Assembly (NCBI RefSeq): GCF_014770435.1
Contig: NZ_CP061739.1
Span: 124,001-188,000, forward strand
Length of the DNA stretch: 64,000 nucleotides
Direction: 5' to 3'
Source of the DNA: Psychrobacter sp. 28M-43
GTDB lineage: Bacteria; Pseudomonadota; Gammaproteobacteria; Pseudomonadales; Moraxellaceae
In this document: positions 37,737-47,091 of the stretch, piece by piece
Layout: each line of letters begins with the position of its first letter
Position numbering within the stretch: the stretch's first letter is position 1
Notes under the pieces: generated by a model
What the model was told of the DNA's origin: nothing
Seen by the model: only the letters and a program-made list of their open reading frames with translations
The model's database searches: none
Position numbers and translations under genes: made by a program

Positions 37737-38315
37737 TTAGCGTGATACAGCGATACGACGGTTTTCTTTAAACTGTACGTTTGCTGGCTGAGTAGCTAAT
37801 AACTCACCACGTTTGTCTTTTTTCTTTTCTTGCAACGTACTAGCAGCATCTGCAACTTTATTCTCAGTAACCGCTTCACCAGCGATTAACGGCTGATAGT
37901 CTGCATTGCTGTGTTGCATGTTAGGCGCTTGAGCGTTCTGGACAGGAGCCTGAGCAGTTGTAGCAGTAGTCATTGCTGCCGCATTGGTTGTTGCCTGAGC
38001 GTTATTCATCAAAGCTGCGTTATCATCGCTTGCTTCATTACCCATATCGTCAGTTTCGTCGTTCATTTCATCTGCTTCACTATCCATGTCCATATCGACA
38101 TCAGCAGTATTTGACGCTTCGACATCTACAGCGCCAGGTTGTGTCGCTAGCAACTCACCATCAGGACCTTCTATTTCGGCCTGTACAGTGCTTTTGACAG
38201 CAGCGTTACGCATATCTGCTGGCATTAGATCGCTATTGTTAACGGGTGCTGCCATTGCCATAGTTGGTAATACAAGGGTAGCGCCGACGATTAGTGATAA
38301 AATATTCTTTTTCAT
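37737..38315 (-). CDS. Acidic exported protein of unknown function
   Basis: I do not recognise a family. The 192-residue product has a signal peptide (MKKN, hydrophobic core, cleavage near AMA-AP at residue 22). A very acidic Asp/Glu/Met/Asn-rich central stretch covers about residues 68-105, followed by an Ala/Thr/Gln/Asn-rich stretch. The octapeptide GELLATQP occurs twice, at about residues 53-60 and 169-176, the second inside a basic segment (EKKKDKRGELLATQP). It ends in NRRIAVSR. The gene stands alone between terminators and a 750-nt A+T-rich region. Low complexity suggests a disordered periplasmic protein. Confidence 0.6.
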   Translation of the reverse strand: MKKNILSLIVGATLVLPTMAMAAPVNNSDLMPADMRNAAVKSTVQAEIEGPDGELLATQPGAVDVEASNTADVDMDMDSEADEMNDETDDMGNEASDDNAALMNNAQATTNAAAMTTATTAQAPVQNAQAPNMQHSNADYQPLIAGEAVTENKVADAASTLQEKKKDKRGELLATQPANVQFKENRRIAVSR

Positions 38316-39000
38316 TATAGAACTCCATGATACATAATTAGCAATAGTTAAAAACGATAACTCATATTTAATGATGAGCCGTTTTTATTTAAAAGTGTCT
38401 GTAAATACTGTATGCAAATTATCAACGATGTAGTTTATATTTCAGTAGCAAACTCATTAAGGTTCTAACAGTTTAATGTTTTCTTGTGACGTTATGAAAC
38501 TGTCATACTTAAAGTCTAGCTAGCATTCTGTCTTTAAATTTTATTAAAGATTCATTAGTAGCAAAGGTCGATTGTGTTATTAAAGCTGTTAATAAATGAG
38601 TCTGCTAATAACAAATATCTACCGACATCTCTAGTATTAAAAATATGAATTTTTGATTACTTATAGTTGTTATTTGAACTTAGCTGATTGTTATTAATAG
38701 TTTTTTTGAGTGCTATTTGTCAGCATTATAGAGACTTTTATCAGTAGTTTTTATTTATAATTTAAAGCCAGTGTTTAGATAATTCTTAAGTTCTATTATA
38801 TAAATCCTTTGATAATGTATACTTAATTAAACTAATGTTTACATATAATTTTTCTACAATATCTATAAAATGATAGTAGCAATATTGGATTAGTAGTTAG
38901 TATCATAAAGTATTAAATAATCGGTAAACAGAAACATTGTTCACCAAAAAAATACGTTGTTCTTAATTTTATCTTCGTCTAAATATTTAGAGTAGACCAT
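38316..39000 (-). other. A+T-rich region upstream of the acidic exported protein gene
   Basis: About 685 nt, visibly much richer in A+T than its surroundings, with many TTATT/AATAA runs and no plausible gene. It must hold the promoter of the exported protein gene (minus strand), but I could not pick one box from the many A/T hexamers. Confidence 0.45.
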
Positions 39001-39030
39001 AAAAAAACCGTATCTCGAAACCAAGATACG
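38998..39030 (-). terminator. Terminator of the saccharopine-dehydrogenase-like gene
   Basis: CCGTATCT (39007-39014) and AGATACGG (39023-39030), loop 8 nt; on the minus strand the stem is followed by a T-run (39006 down to about 39000). Confidence 0.8.
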
Positions 39031-39068
39031 GTCATAAAGACATTGAGCCTTTGTTCTCACTCAATAGA

Positions 39069-40355
39069 CTAACTCTCAATCACTTCAAAGCTAAGACCAG
39101 AATGCGCTTCTAAGCGTGTTATGAGCTTATCTCCCATCGCAGATGCTGGCGTCCAGAATCCACCGCCAACGTCCTCTTTGCTGATATCTTGTGCCAGACA
39201 TAATGCCGCCTGCGAAATCATGCGAGAAGTACTGCCGTAACCAGGATCTCGATCACCTGTTACTTTAACGGTAATAGTGTCATTTTTGGCCGTTTGTCCA
39301 AAGTGACGAATATCAAAGTAGCCGTTCTCTTGCTCGTCCTTAGAAGGGCCTGAGCCAGCTTTTGGTAAGACGTGCTTGGATAGTAACTCGCGACTTGGTT
39401 TAATCATCATCGCAGTGGCAAAGCCCAATAAACCTGCGCTCATGGCATAGCTAGACAGTTTTCCTTTGACACCGTCTTTCATCCACATCGCTTCGTCATA
39501 CTTGAAATCGCGACCGTACTCATAGCTGAGCAATTGGTTAGTGCGATGGACGATACGCGTATTGATGGTTGCCATGACGAAGGGCGCTAACCAGCGCTTA
39601 TGATTACTGTCATATACTGGTTTGCTAACATTATCCTGACGTACATTTGGTGCATCAGTATCATCGTTTAACAAGTAAGGGTTGGCCACTTGTTTGCGAC
39701 GTGCTTTGTCCTCACCAGCTTCTTCAAATATTGATGCCATTGATGCGATAGTACCACCTGAGATACCACCTTTCGCTGCTTTGACACGCATATGGATGAC
39801 ATTACAGGTCTCACCGAACTTTTCTTCTGCCTTAGCTTGGGTAAAGTACGCACCCAAATCTGAAGGTATAGAATCAAAACCACAAGAGTTTACGATACGG
39901 GCACCACTTTGCTTGGCAGTGTCTTGGTACTTGTCCATCATATCTTTGATGAAAATAGCCTCACCAGTAAGATCGACATAATCCGTACCGTTTTCAGCAC
40001 AAGATTTAATCAGTGGCTCACCATATTTCAGATATGGGCCTACAGTAGAAATGATGACTTTAGTTTGCTTTGTCATCTTATCAAGGCTGGTAGCATCGTT
40101 ACTGTTGGCAATAATAATGTCTACCTTACTCTCAAGTTTGGCCTGTAGCTTATTGAGCTTGTCTTCATCACGACCTGCGATCGCCCATGATACATTTGAG
40201 CCATCTTCATTCTTATTATTTGACAAAAAATTGGTTAAATAGTGAGCAGTGATCTGACCGACGAAGCTTGTCGCACCATATAGAACAACTGCATAAGGGC
40301 GTGTGTCGCCGCTGGTTTGTTGTGTAGGGGTTTCAGTATCCGTATTAGTATCCAT
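39069..40355 (-). CDS. Saccharopine dehydrogenase-like NAD(P)-binding oxidoreductase
   Basis: Member of the saccharopine dehydrogenase-like / trans-acting enoyl reductase group. The 428 residues begin with a polar Thr-rich leader, then the Rossmann motif VVLYGATSFVGQI, AGRDEDKLNKL, VISTVGPYLKYGEPL, and VNSCGFDSIPSDLG. KGGISGGTIASM and a C-terminal GYGSTSRMISQAA follow. Bacterial members are uncharacterised; true lysine-pathway saccharopine dehydrogenases differ in context, and no lysine genes are near. Monocistronic, with a terminator downstream. Confidence 0.8.
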   Translation of the reverse strand: MDTNTDTETPTQQTSGDTRPYAVVLYGATSFVGQITAHYLTNFLSNNKNEDGSNVSWAIAGRDEDKLNKLQAKLESKVDIIIANSNDATSLDKMTKQTKVIISTVGPYLKYGEPLIKSCAENGTDYVDLTGEAIFIKDMMDKYQDTAKQSGARIVNSCGFDSIPSDLGAYFTQAKAEEKFGETCNVIHMRVKAAKGGISGGTIASMASIFEEAGEDKARRKQVANPYLLNDDTDAPNVRQDNVSKPVYDSNHKRWLAPFVMATINTRIVHRTNQLLSYEYGRDFKYDEAMWMKDGVKGKLSSYAMSAGLLGFATAMMIKPSRELLSKHVLPKAGSGPSKDEQENGYFDIRHFGQTAKNDTITVKVTGDRDPGYGSTSRMISQAALCLAQDISKEDVGGGFWTPASAMGDKLITRLEAHSGLSFEVIES

Positions 40356-40857
40356 ATGTATTGTCCTTAATAAGTTTGAGAATAAGTGGATAGTAAACTA
40401 TAAACCAAGTCGTTTGATTAGGTTAGGGGTTTGTGAGGTCGCTACAGTTTATAGTTTGCAGCCAACCTTCCATAAAACATCGTATATAACGTGAGAAATT
40501 TAAAATAGTTCTGCATACAGTTGGAAGAGTAGCGTTCAGTAAAAGAGTACTCAATAAAAGCACATTCAGTTAAAAAGCGCTTAGTTAAACAACTCTCAGT
40601 TAAATAACGCTGTATTCAGAAATATAATTCTATTTCGAAAATATCATCTATTAAAGAAAAAGAGGTATGAGATATCAACAGTTACTACAAACTTTACATA
40701 ACCTACCGATATTATTACTAAAATGAACGTTTTTTAGAGACGAACATTGCTAATCTATAAGCGTAAACAGTAATAACTAGCATTAGATAAAAACAAGTTA
40801 AATAGATGCTATATAAATTCTAATATCTGTTTTTTACCATTATTTGAGGAGAAGACT
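40356..40857 (+). other. Intergenic region with short tandem repeats
   Basis: 502 nt between divergent genes. Contains five imperfect ~15-bp repeats (40535-40610, listed separately) and the GAGGAG ribosome-binding site (40846-40851) of the following small gene. No gene recognised. Confidence 0.5.
40535..40610. repeat. Five imperfect 14-16-bp tandem repeats
   Basis: Units begin at 40535, 40551, 40565, 40581 and 40596. Each follows a TCAGT-TAAA pattern, e.g. TTCAGTTAAAAAGCGC (40565-40580) and TCAGTTAAATAACGC (40596-40610). Spacing is about one and a half helical turns. Confidence 0.55.
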
Positions 40858-41013
40858 ATGTTTCGTTGGGCTATTATTTTTGCAGTGATCGCATTATTAG
40901 CGAGTTTCCTAGGTTTTGGCGGTGTCGCAGGCTTGTCTGCTAATTTGGCATACATTTTCTTAGCAGTCGCTGTTATTTTGTTTATTGTTGCCTTTGTCAG
41001 TCGTAAAATGTAG
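40858..41013 (+). CDS. Small membrane protein of the UPF0391 (YtjA, DUF1328) family
   Basis: 51-residue, very hydrophobic protein with two membrane segments around the Gly-rich [21 protein letters not shown] centre, here [14 protein letters not shown], and a basic end VSRKM. This is the pattern of the UPF0391 family. An ideal GAGGAG lies six bases before the ATG, and a perfect terminator follows 30 nt after the stop. Function unknown; E. coli YtjA is likewise uncharacterised. Confidence 0.85.
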   Translation: MFRWAIIFAVIALLASFLGFGGVAGLSANLAYIFLAVAVILFIVAFVSRKM

Positions 41014-41043
41014 ACACGGCCTATTGTTGTAGATACCTACTAT

Positions 41044-41073
41044 AAAAAAGACCCTCAATTGAGGGTCTTTTTT
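41044..41073. terminator. Bidirectional terminator between YtjA-like gene and phhB
   Basis: Perfect palindrome: AAAAAAGACCCTC (41044-41056) and GAGGGTCTTTTTT (41061-41073) around AATT. Confidence 0.93.
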
Positions 41074-41123
41074 ATGTTTCATCAAAGTTTTTGCTTATTA
41101 ATCTGACGAATATGAATGTACTG

Positions 41124-41417
41124 CTATAATCGCTTGGGCTGAATAATATGCTCCATGCGTTTGGCTAAACGAATATCTAGGCTAGATATACCGCCTGTAT
41201 CATGATTGGTTAAACGGACCTCTACTATATTGTAGGTATTGCGCCATTCTGGATGGTGCTCAAGCGCTTCAGCATGAAATGCTGCTTGGTTCATAAAGCT
41301 CATCGCTTCGATAAAGTCGCTGAAGTGATAGGTCTTGACGATACTATTGCCATCACGCTGCCAACCGGCAAGCTCTTCTAGCTGTAGATTTATTTGTTTG
41401 TCAGATAAACTACTCAT
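41124..41417 (-). CDS. phhB: Pterin-4a-carbinolamine dehydratase PhhB
   Basis: Regenerates the pterin cofactor after aromatic hydroxylation. The 97 residues contain [28 protein letters not shown] (the two active-site His), [17 protein letters not shown] and a C-terminal LAKRME, all in family order. AAGG lies before the ATG. No phenylalanine hydroxylase gene is adjacent, so its partner is unknown here. Confidence 0.93.
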   Translation of the reverse strand: MSSLSDKQINLQLEELAGWQRDGNSIVKTYHFSDFIEAMSFMNQAAFHAEALEHHPEWRNTYNIVEVRLTNHDTGGISSLDIRLAKRMEHIIQPKRL

Positions 41418-41574
41418 ATTAATAACCTTTATTGTTATGTCGAATTGGTTTATTAAAAGTGGTGCTGGGGTATGTCTCCTATGTTAAATAAATATCTACA
41501 TATTTTTCTGCTTCGCCCGATGTCACTTAACTGAGTCTCGTTAACGAATTGATTAAGTCTAATTAGGTAGCCAG

Positions 41575-41868
41575 TTAAATCAAATCTTGATACTCAGGAT
41601 GTTTGCTAATGTATGACGCGACAAATGAGCATTGCGGCACCACTTTCTTGTCTTGCTCACGCGCATAATTCAATGCGTGCTTTACCAGTGCTGAACCAAC
41701 GCCTTGACCGCCTAATTGCTGCGGTACGATAGTATGATCGTAGACCAACTTGTCAGCACTGTCCTGATAGCTAATATAACCTGTCTGACCATTGATAGAT
41801 GTCTCAAAGCGGTTCGCTGCTTGATTATGAACAATTTCTAGATTTGGTTTAGAGGTTTGGTTACTCAT
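41575..41868 (-). CDS. Small GNAT-family N-acetyltransferase (YjdJ-like)
   Basis: 97-residue protein of the short GNAT subfamily. Features are a VHNQAANRFE-type start and YISYQDSADKLVYDHTIVP. The acetyl-CoA-binding loop is QQLGGQGVGSALVKHAL (Q/R-x-x-G-x-G/A), and the end is VPQCSFVASYISKHPEY, typical of this subfamily. Substrate unknown. It is separated from phhB by 157 nt on the same strand. Confidence 0.85.
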   Translation of the reverse strand: MSNQTSKPNLEIVHNQAANRFETSINGQTGYISYQDSADKLVYDHTIVPQQLGGQGVGSALVKHALNYAREQDKKVVPQCSFVASYISKHPEYQDLI

Positions 41869-42067
41869 TCATATACTCCATTTCTTATTATCAAATTTTT
41901 ATTATGAACTAAATATTTTATTAATTTAATAGTGCCAGTTTAGTATGTAGGTTTGATGCTTAACAATCTAGACGCTTACCGTAATGGTTGATAGGACGAC
42001 TGTTAACGTCATCTATATCTTCCGTCCTACCTTATCATGGCCGTATCTGGTTGCAAATCTGAATATG

Positions 42068-43516
42068 TCACCATGCATAGGATATGGCTTTACGAACGAC
42101 TGGAGGTAAAAAGCGAGTAAGATCGCCAGTATTTTCTATCGCTAATTTGTTTTCTAAATTGGCCGCTGACCTATCATCTTTATGAGTAGTACTATCTGCA
42201 TTTTTCGTTGACTGTACATAGGCTTGCCATTCTTTTTCACTAGGTTTGCTAAAGTGATAAATACGTCCCAGTACTTGCTTGAGTTGTGTGCCAAAGCGGC
42301 CAGTGTTGTAGGTTAAACCATACTTACGGCATATGGCCTGTACCTGCGGTGCAATCTTTGCATAGTGGCCAGCTGGCATATCAGGAAATATATGATGCTC
42401 AATCTGATGAGATAAGTTACCTGTCAAAAGATGAAACCATTTGCTGCCTTTGATATTGCTAGAGCCAAGGATTTGGCGTACGTACCAGTCGCCTTTACTT
42501 TCATTGGCATCAAGATGGGTATAGATGTGCGCTTGCTCAGTGAAATGTCCGCAAAAAATCACCGCCCACGTCCATAGGTTACGGACAGTGTTGGCAGTCA
42601 TGTTACCGCTCAACGTACTAAAGGCACTACGACGGCCTAGCGTCATCGCTACTATAGACGGCAGTACGATATAGTCTTTGCCTATTTGTCGTCCAATTTT
42701 AGCAAATAACGCGCGAGACTTTTGCTGCATGATTTTGTGCAAATCAGGAGAGTCAGCGTATTCATCTGCACTGATTTGAATATCATGAAAAGCTACTGCC
42801 CATTCAAAGCCAAATGCCAGTACCGCTGTACTAAACATATTGTAGCGATCTTCTGGCGTCCAAGGCTGCTCGTCGGTCACTCGAATCAAGTGATAGCCTA
42901 CGTCATGATCACGGCCAACAATATTGGTAAAAGTGTGATGTAGATAATTATGTGAGTGTTGCCATAATGGAGCAGGGCAGACAATATCCCAGTCGAATTT
43001 TTGACTATTAAGGTGCGGATGTTGCATCCAGTCATATTGACCATGCATGACGTTATGACCCAGCTCCATATTGTTCAATATTTTGCTAAAGCTAAGTAAA
43101 GACGTACCTAGTAGCCAAGTAGTGATTAGACTGCGTTTCGATGGCATACGCCCAGCCGCAGCGAGTAAACCACGGGCAATAACTTCACTATATACCACGG
43201 TGGCATATATCCGCTGTATGTAGCGTGCATCCTCACTGCCTAGCGCATCCATAACGCTTTTATATAATGCATTGAGCTCTACGGCTAAAGCATCACTCTG
43301 AAGCTTTGATAAAGGTGCGCCAGTTACTGTTGGGTAGCGAGTCCGTATTAACGTGTCTGACTGATCGCTATCATTGATTGCTTTATCATTAAGCTGCGAG
43401 TACGGCGTTTGTGGCGTCAAAGGCAAAGGCGCGTTTTTCGCTAGCTGTGCATCGGACAGGGGCGTCAAAATAGGCACAGCAGATTGTGGCGTAGTAACGG
43501 GTGGTAGTAAGCGCAT
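42068..43516 (-). CDS. Membrane fatty acid desaturase (acyl-CoA type)
   Basis: Di-iron integral-membrane desaturase of 482 residues. The three His boxes are HNVMH (H-x3-H), HNYLHH (H-x2-H-H) and HQIEHH (H-x2-H-H) followed by FPDMPAGHY. The start is set at 43516 because AAGGA lies eight bases before that ATG; a start at 43555 would add 13 residues. The gene lies just downstream of a ferredoxin-reductase fusion on the same strand, the arrangement of the Pseudomonas DesB/DesC inducible desaturase pair. It probably introduces double bonds for cold-adapted membranes. Confidence 0.88.
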   Translation of the reverse strand: MRLLPPVTTPQSAVPILTPLSDAQLAKNAPLPLTPQTPYSQLNDKAINDSDQSDTLIRTRYPTVTGAPLSKLQSDALAVELNALYKSVMDALGSEDARYIQRIYATVVYSEVIARGLLAAAGRMPSKRSLITTWLLGTSLLSFSKILNNMELGHNVMHGQYDWMQHPHLNSQKFDWDIVCPAPLWQHSHNYLHHTFTNIVGRDHDVGYHLIRVTDEQPWTPEDRYNMFSTAVLAFGFEWAVAFHDIQISADEYADSPDLHKIMQQKSRALFAKIGRQIGKDYIVLPSIVAMTLGRRSAFSTLSGNMTANTVRNLWTWAVIFCGHFTEQAHIYTHLDANESKGDWYVRQILGSSNIKGSKWFHLLTGNLSHQIEHHIFPDMPAGHYAKIAPQVQAICRKYGLTYNTGRFGTQLKQVLGRIYHFSKPSEKEWQAYVQSTKNADSTTHKDDRSAANLENKLAIENTGDLTRFLPPVVRKAISYAW

Positions 43517-43674
43517 AAATAAATCCTTAACCGGAACGGCATGAGTAAGCAGCACTGCATCCGGTTTGATAAGTTATCTGAGTTTTAGCCTATAAAGTAA
43601 CGCTTGTCTTCTATTTCTCATAGGTTGTCTGGCATATGCTTTCTTTTGAGCTGGTCGTTCTATTAAGTCAGTCA

Positions 43675-44946
43675 TTAAATATCGAGTATTACATCAGTCA
43701 TGGCAATATTGATGCAAGTCTGAATAGACTCGTAACCATCACCACTCACTTTCCCTGTTTGAATATTTTTGACCACGCCGCTGACTTTATTACAGCGGCA
43801 CAATTGGCAAATGCCTTGCCGGCAACCATGTGCTAGCCGTACATCTGCATTCTCAGCCGCAGCCAGTATGGTCGTGTCACTGCTAAACTGTCGTTGCCGT
43901 GACCGCAAATAGACAGTGTGTTCTTCTACAGGTATCGTTTTATCGAATGTTTGATTACTGCTGATATCAACATTAGCTAGGGCATTACCAAAGCTCTCTA
44001 CGATGATGTTATCGCGCAGCTGTTTGTCTGTAGGTAAGGTTATCTCTGCGGCAGCTTTATATAAGCCAGCTAATAACGCTTGTGAACCGCAGGCAAATAT
44101 TTGCGTATCTGCTAGAGGTAAGTTTAGCGACAGCAGACCCTCTGCACTTAAACATCGTGTGCCAGCCAAATAGGTAGTCGGCTCTTCAGTATGGATTAGA
44201 TGATAAGTGAAGTCTGGATATGCCTCGTTCAGCTGTTGCCACTGATGTTGCAGTTTGGATGAAACAGTCCGACTATAATGCAATAGCGCCACCTGATGTC
44301 CATTACTCAGGGCTTGAGTGATAAGTCCGAGCATGGGCGTGATACCGCTACCACCAGCAATAAATAGCAAAGGAATAGATTTGTCATTCTCTGATATTTC
44401 ATGCCTTAGTATCGAGGTCTGTTCCAAAGTGAAATGCCCAAGTGGCAGACTTGTATCAACGACGCTAGCCAGTGGCATCTGCTTGGTTAAATAGTTAGAT
44501 ACCAATCCTTGCGGTTTAATCGCGATAGTTACCGTATGGCGTTGGTCTGCTGTGTTACTACTGGTAGTATCATCGAGCCACCAGAGGGGTTGATGATCCA
44601 AGCCCACTATCGAGTAGCTACGCTGGTAATAAACTCCATCGATACAAACGCGCAAATCAAGATATTGACCACCTTGCCAACCACCCATCAGCTCAGAAGT
44701 CTGTTGTTTAAAAACTCTATTGCTCTCAAATCGAAGTGCTATCAAATCATCACTTAATGTATAGCGTGCGATCAGGCGTAATTTAGGCGTCGTCAATGAC
44801 CAAAACGGATGTAAGCGCGATCCGATAAAATCGACAAACGCACGTTGAATAATTTCAGGGCGATAGCCGTTGGCCATATTATCAGTACCTGTATGATTGC
44901 TATAAAGTAGGTGTTGAGACGAACACAAGGTCAGGTTATCAATCAT
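43675..44946 (-). CDS. Ferredoxin reductase fused to plant-type ferredoxin (desaturase electron donor)
   Basis: Electron-transfer protein of 423 residues. It has an FAD-binding domain (QRSYSIVG, the RxYS motif), an NAD(P)-binding domain (FIAGGSGITPMLGL, ACGSQALLAGLY), and a C-terminal [2Fe-2S] ferredoxin domain with CRQGICQLC and a distant fourth Cys. It is encoded upstream of the desaturase, so it most likely feeds electrons to it. The start is uncertain: 44946 has no clear ribosome-binding site, and ATG 44877 (MANGYRP) is a good alternative giving 400 residues. Confidence 0.88.
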   Translation of the reverse strand: MIDNLTLCSSQHLLYSNHTGTDNMANGYRPEIIQRAFVDFIGSRLHPFWSLTTPKLRLIARYTLSDDLIALRFESNRVFKQQTSELMGGWQGGQYLDLRVCIDGVYYQRSYSIVGLDHQPLWWLDDTTSSNTADQRHTVTIAIKPQGLVSNYLTKQMPLASVVDTSLPLGHFTLEQTSILRHEISENDKSIPLLFIAGGSGITPMLGLITQALSNGHQVALLHYSRTVSSKLQHQWQQLNEAYPDFTYHLIHTEEPTTYLAGTRCLSAEGLLSLNLPLADTQIFACGSQALLAGLYKAAAEITLPTDKQLRDNIIVESFGNALANVDISSNQTFDKTIPVEEHTVYLRSRQRQFSSDTTILAAAENADVRLAHGCRQGICQLCRCNKVSGVVKNIQTGKVSGDGYESIQTCINIAMTDVILDI

Positions 44947-45327
44947 TTTGATAATTAAATATCAAACGGATCTACTCGACCTTGTTAAGCCACACTAACA
45001 TGCTAACGGCTATTGATTAAATTTGCGAAAGTTTTGATGCTATTTTTTGTGGTCTTTATAAAACGCTAATGAATCAAAATGTTAAGTTAGTTCATTAAGA
45101 TAAGACTGCTTGAGTTACTTTTCCAACGCGTGTTTTATAGCTAAAGGCCATAGCCTGCTGTCAAAAACAGTAAAACAACTGGTAAAACAACCTGTCAGCT
45201 TGCAGGGTATGCGCCACAATGCGATAATGACCTATAATTTGTAACCCTGATTTTGAGGTACGGCACGCTTGGCATCATCGCTGAGTTGCATTTGCTGTTC
45301 TCTTCTATGCAGTCTATCGGAGTGTTA
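44947..45327 (+). other. Intergenic region between divergent reductase and ettA genes
   Basis: About 380 nt with no gene. A 12-bp direct repeat GTAAAACAAC(C)TG occurs in tandem at 45170-45194. An in-frame extension of ettA to 45253 is not supported. No desaturase-type regulator gene (DesT-like) is adjacent. Confidence 0.45.
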
Positions 45328-46989
45328 ATGGCTCAATATATTTACACGATGAACAACGTGTCAAAACTTGTTCCCCCTAAGCGTGAAATCCTAAAAAATA
45401 TTAACCTATCGTTTTTCCCTGGTGCCAAAATTGGTGTTTTGGGTATTAACGGTTCAGGTAAATCAACCTTGCTACGTATCATGGCAGGTGTGGATACTGA
45501 GTTTAGTGGTGAAGCACGCGCGCAAGCAGGTACCAAAGTTGGCTATCTGCCACAGGAACCACAGCTAGATGATAGCAAAGACGTTCGCGGTAATGTCGAA
45601 GACGGTATGCGCGAAGCGTTAGATGCGCTAGCACGTTTAGATGCTATCTATGCTGAATACGCAGAGCCTGATGCTGATTTTGATAAGCTTGCTGAAGAGC
45701 AAGGCAAGATGGAAGACATTATCCAGTCTTGGGATGCACACAACTTAAACAACCAGCTAGAAAAAGCAGCTGATGCGCTCCGTCTGCCACCATGGGATGC
45801 TGACGTTAGTAAGCTGTCTGGTGGTGAGAAACGCCGTGTGGCACTATGCCGTCTGCTATTGTCGCGCCCTGACATGCTATTACTTGACGAACCGACCAAC
45901 CATTTGGACGCCGAGTCTGTTGCGTGGTTAGAGCAATTCTTGCAGAACTACAGCGGTACTATCGTTGCCATTACCCATGATCGCTATTTCTTGGATAACG
46001 TAGCTCAGTGGATCTTGGAGCTTGACCGTGGCCATGGCTATCCGTATGAAGGTAACTATACCGAGTGGCTAGAGCAAAAGAACACGCGTCTAGAGCAGCA
46101 GAACAAGCAAGAAGAATCATTTGCTAAAGCGCTGAAAAAAGAGCTTGAGTGGATTCGTAAAAACCAAAAAGGCCAACAGGCTAAATCTAAATCTCGTGTA
46201 CAGCGTTTTGAAGAATTGAACTCAACTGAGTTCCAAAAACGTAATGAGACCTCTGAGATTTATATTCCACCTGGTCCACGTTTGGGTAACAAGGTTATTG
46301 AGATTAATGATATCTCTAAATCATTCGGCGATCGTCTGCTATATGAAAACCTAAGCTTTAACGTACCAGCTGGTGGTATCGTTGGTATTATCGGTCCAAA
46401 TGGTGCGGGTAAAACCACGCTGTTTAACATGATTACTGAGCGCGATACGCCAGATACTGGTTCAGTCGATTTGGGTGAAAGTGTTAAAGTTGCCTATGTC
46501 GGTCAGGTACGTGATCATCTAGATGATAATAAAACCGTATGGGAAGAAGTTTCTGATGGCCTTGATATTATTACGGTTGGTGACTACACCACGCCAAGCC
46601 GTGCCTACATCGGACGTTTTAACTTTAAAGGCTCAGATCAGCAAAAGCACGTTGGTCAACTATCAGGTGGTGAGCGTAACCGTTTGCAGTTAGCGAAGAC
46701 GCTAAAGCAAGGCGCAAACGTATTGCTCCTCGATGAACCATCAAACGATTTGGATATCGAAACCTTACGTGCACTAGAGGATGCGATTCAAGTATTCCCA
46801 GGTACAGTAATGGTCGTATCGCATGATCGCTGGTTCCTTGACCGTATCGCGACTCATATCTTGGCGTTCGAAGAAGAAGGCCCAGTCTGGTTCGACGGTA
46901 ACTATACTGAGTTTGAAGCGTATCGTAAAAAGACAATGGGTGATGACGCCAGTCCTAAACGTGCCAAGTATAAGAAAATTACCAACTAA
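45328..46989 (+). CDS. ettA: Energy-dependent translational throttle protein EttA (ABC-F)
   Basis: ABC-F ATPase that binds the ribosomal E site and gates entry into elongation according to energy charge. Two ABC domains in 553 residues: Walker A GINGSGKST and GPNGAGKTT, signatures LSGGEKRR and LSGGERNR, Walker B LLLDEPTNHLD and LLLDEPSNDLD. The charged inter-domain arm contains QKGQQAKSKSRVQRFEEL. The start is ATG 45328 (MAQYIYTM), with GGAG upstream; the 25 residues before it in the longer frame have no family match. Confidence 0.95.
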   Translation: MAQYIYTMNNVSKLVPPKREILKNINLSFFPGAKIGVLGINGSGKSTLLRIMAGVDTEFSGEARAQAGTKVGYLPQEPQLDDSKDVRGNVEDGMREALDALARLDAIYAEYAEPDADFDKLAEEQGKMEDIIQSWDAHNLNNQLEKAADALRLPPWDADVSKLSGGEKRRVALCRLLLSRPDMLLLDEPTNHLDAESVAWLEQFLQNYSGTIVAITHDRYFLDNVAQWILELDRGHGYPYEGNYTEWLEQKNTRLEQQNKQEESFAKALKKELEWIRKNQKGQQAKSKSRVQRFEELNSTEFQKRNETSEIYIPPGPRLGNKVIEINDISKSFGDRLLYENLSFNVPAGGIVGIIGPNGAGKTTLFNMITERDTPDTGSVDLGESVKVAYVGQVRDHLDDNKTVWEEVSDGLDIITVGDYTTPSRAYIGRFNFKGSDQQKHVGQLSGGERNRLQLAKTLKQGANVLLLDEPSNDLDIETLRALEDAIQVFPGTVMVVSHDRWFLDRIATHILAFEEEGPVWFDGNYTEFEAYRKKTMGDDASPKRAKYKKITN

Positions 46990-47014
46990 TACGGCTGTTT
47001 AATGTAGTCCAATC

Positions 47015-47050
47015 CAAAAAAAGACCGCTAATCGTTAGCGGTCTTTTTTT
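47015..47050. terminator. Bidirectional terminator between ettA and plsB
   Basis: AAGACCGCTAA (47021-47031) and TTAGCGGTCTT (47035-47045), loop TCG, with A-run before and T-run after. Confidence 0.93.
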
Positions 47051-47091
47051 GTTCAGCTTAAAATCTTAAAGGGTATGGGTATCCGTTAAAA

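Noticed and set aside
37911..38337. Several overlapping frames opposite the acidic exported protein gene
   Set aside because: Antisense shadows of a low-complexity gene; the minus-strand frame has the signal peptide.
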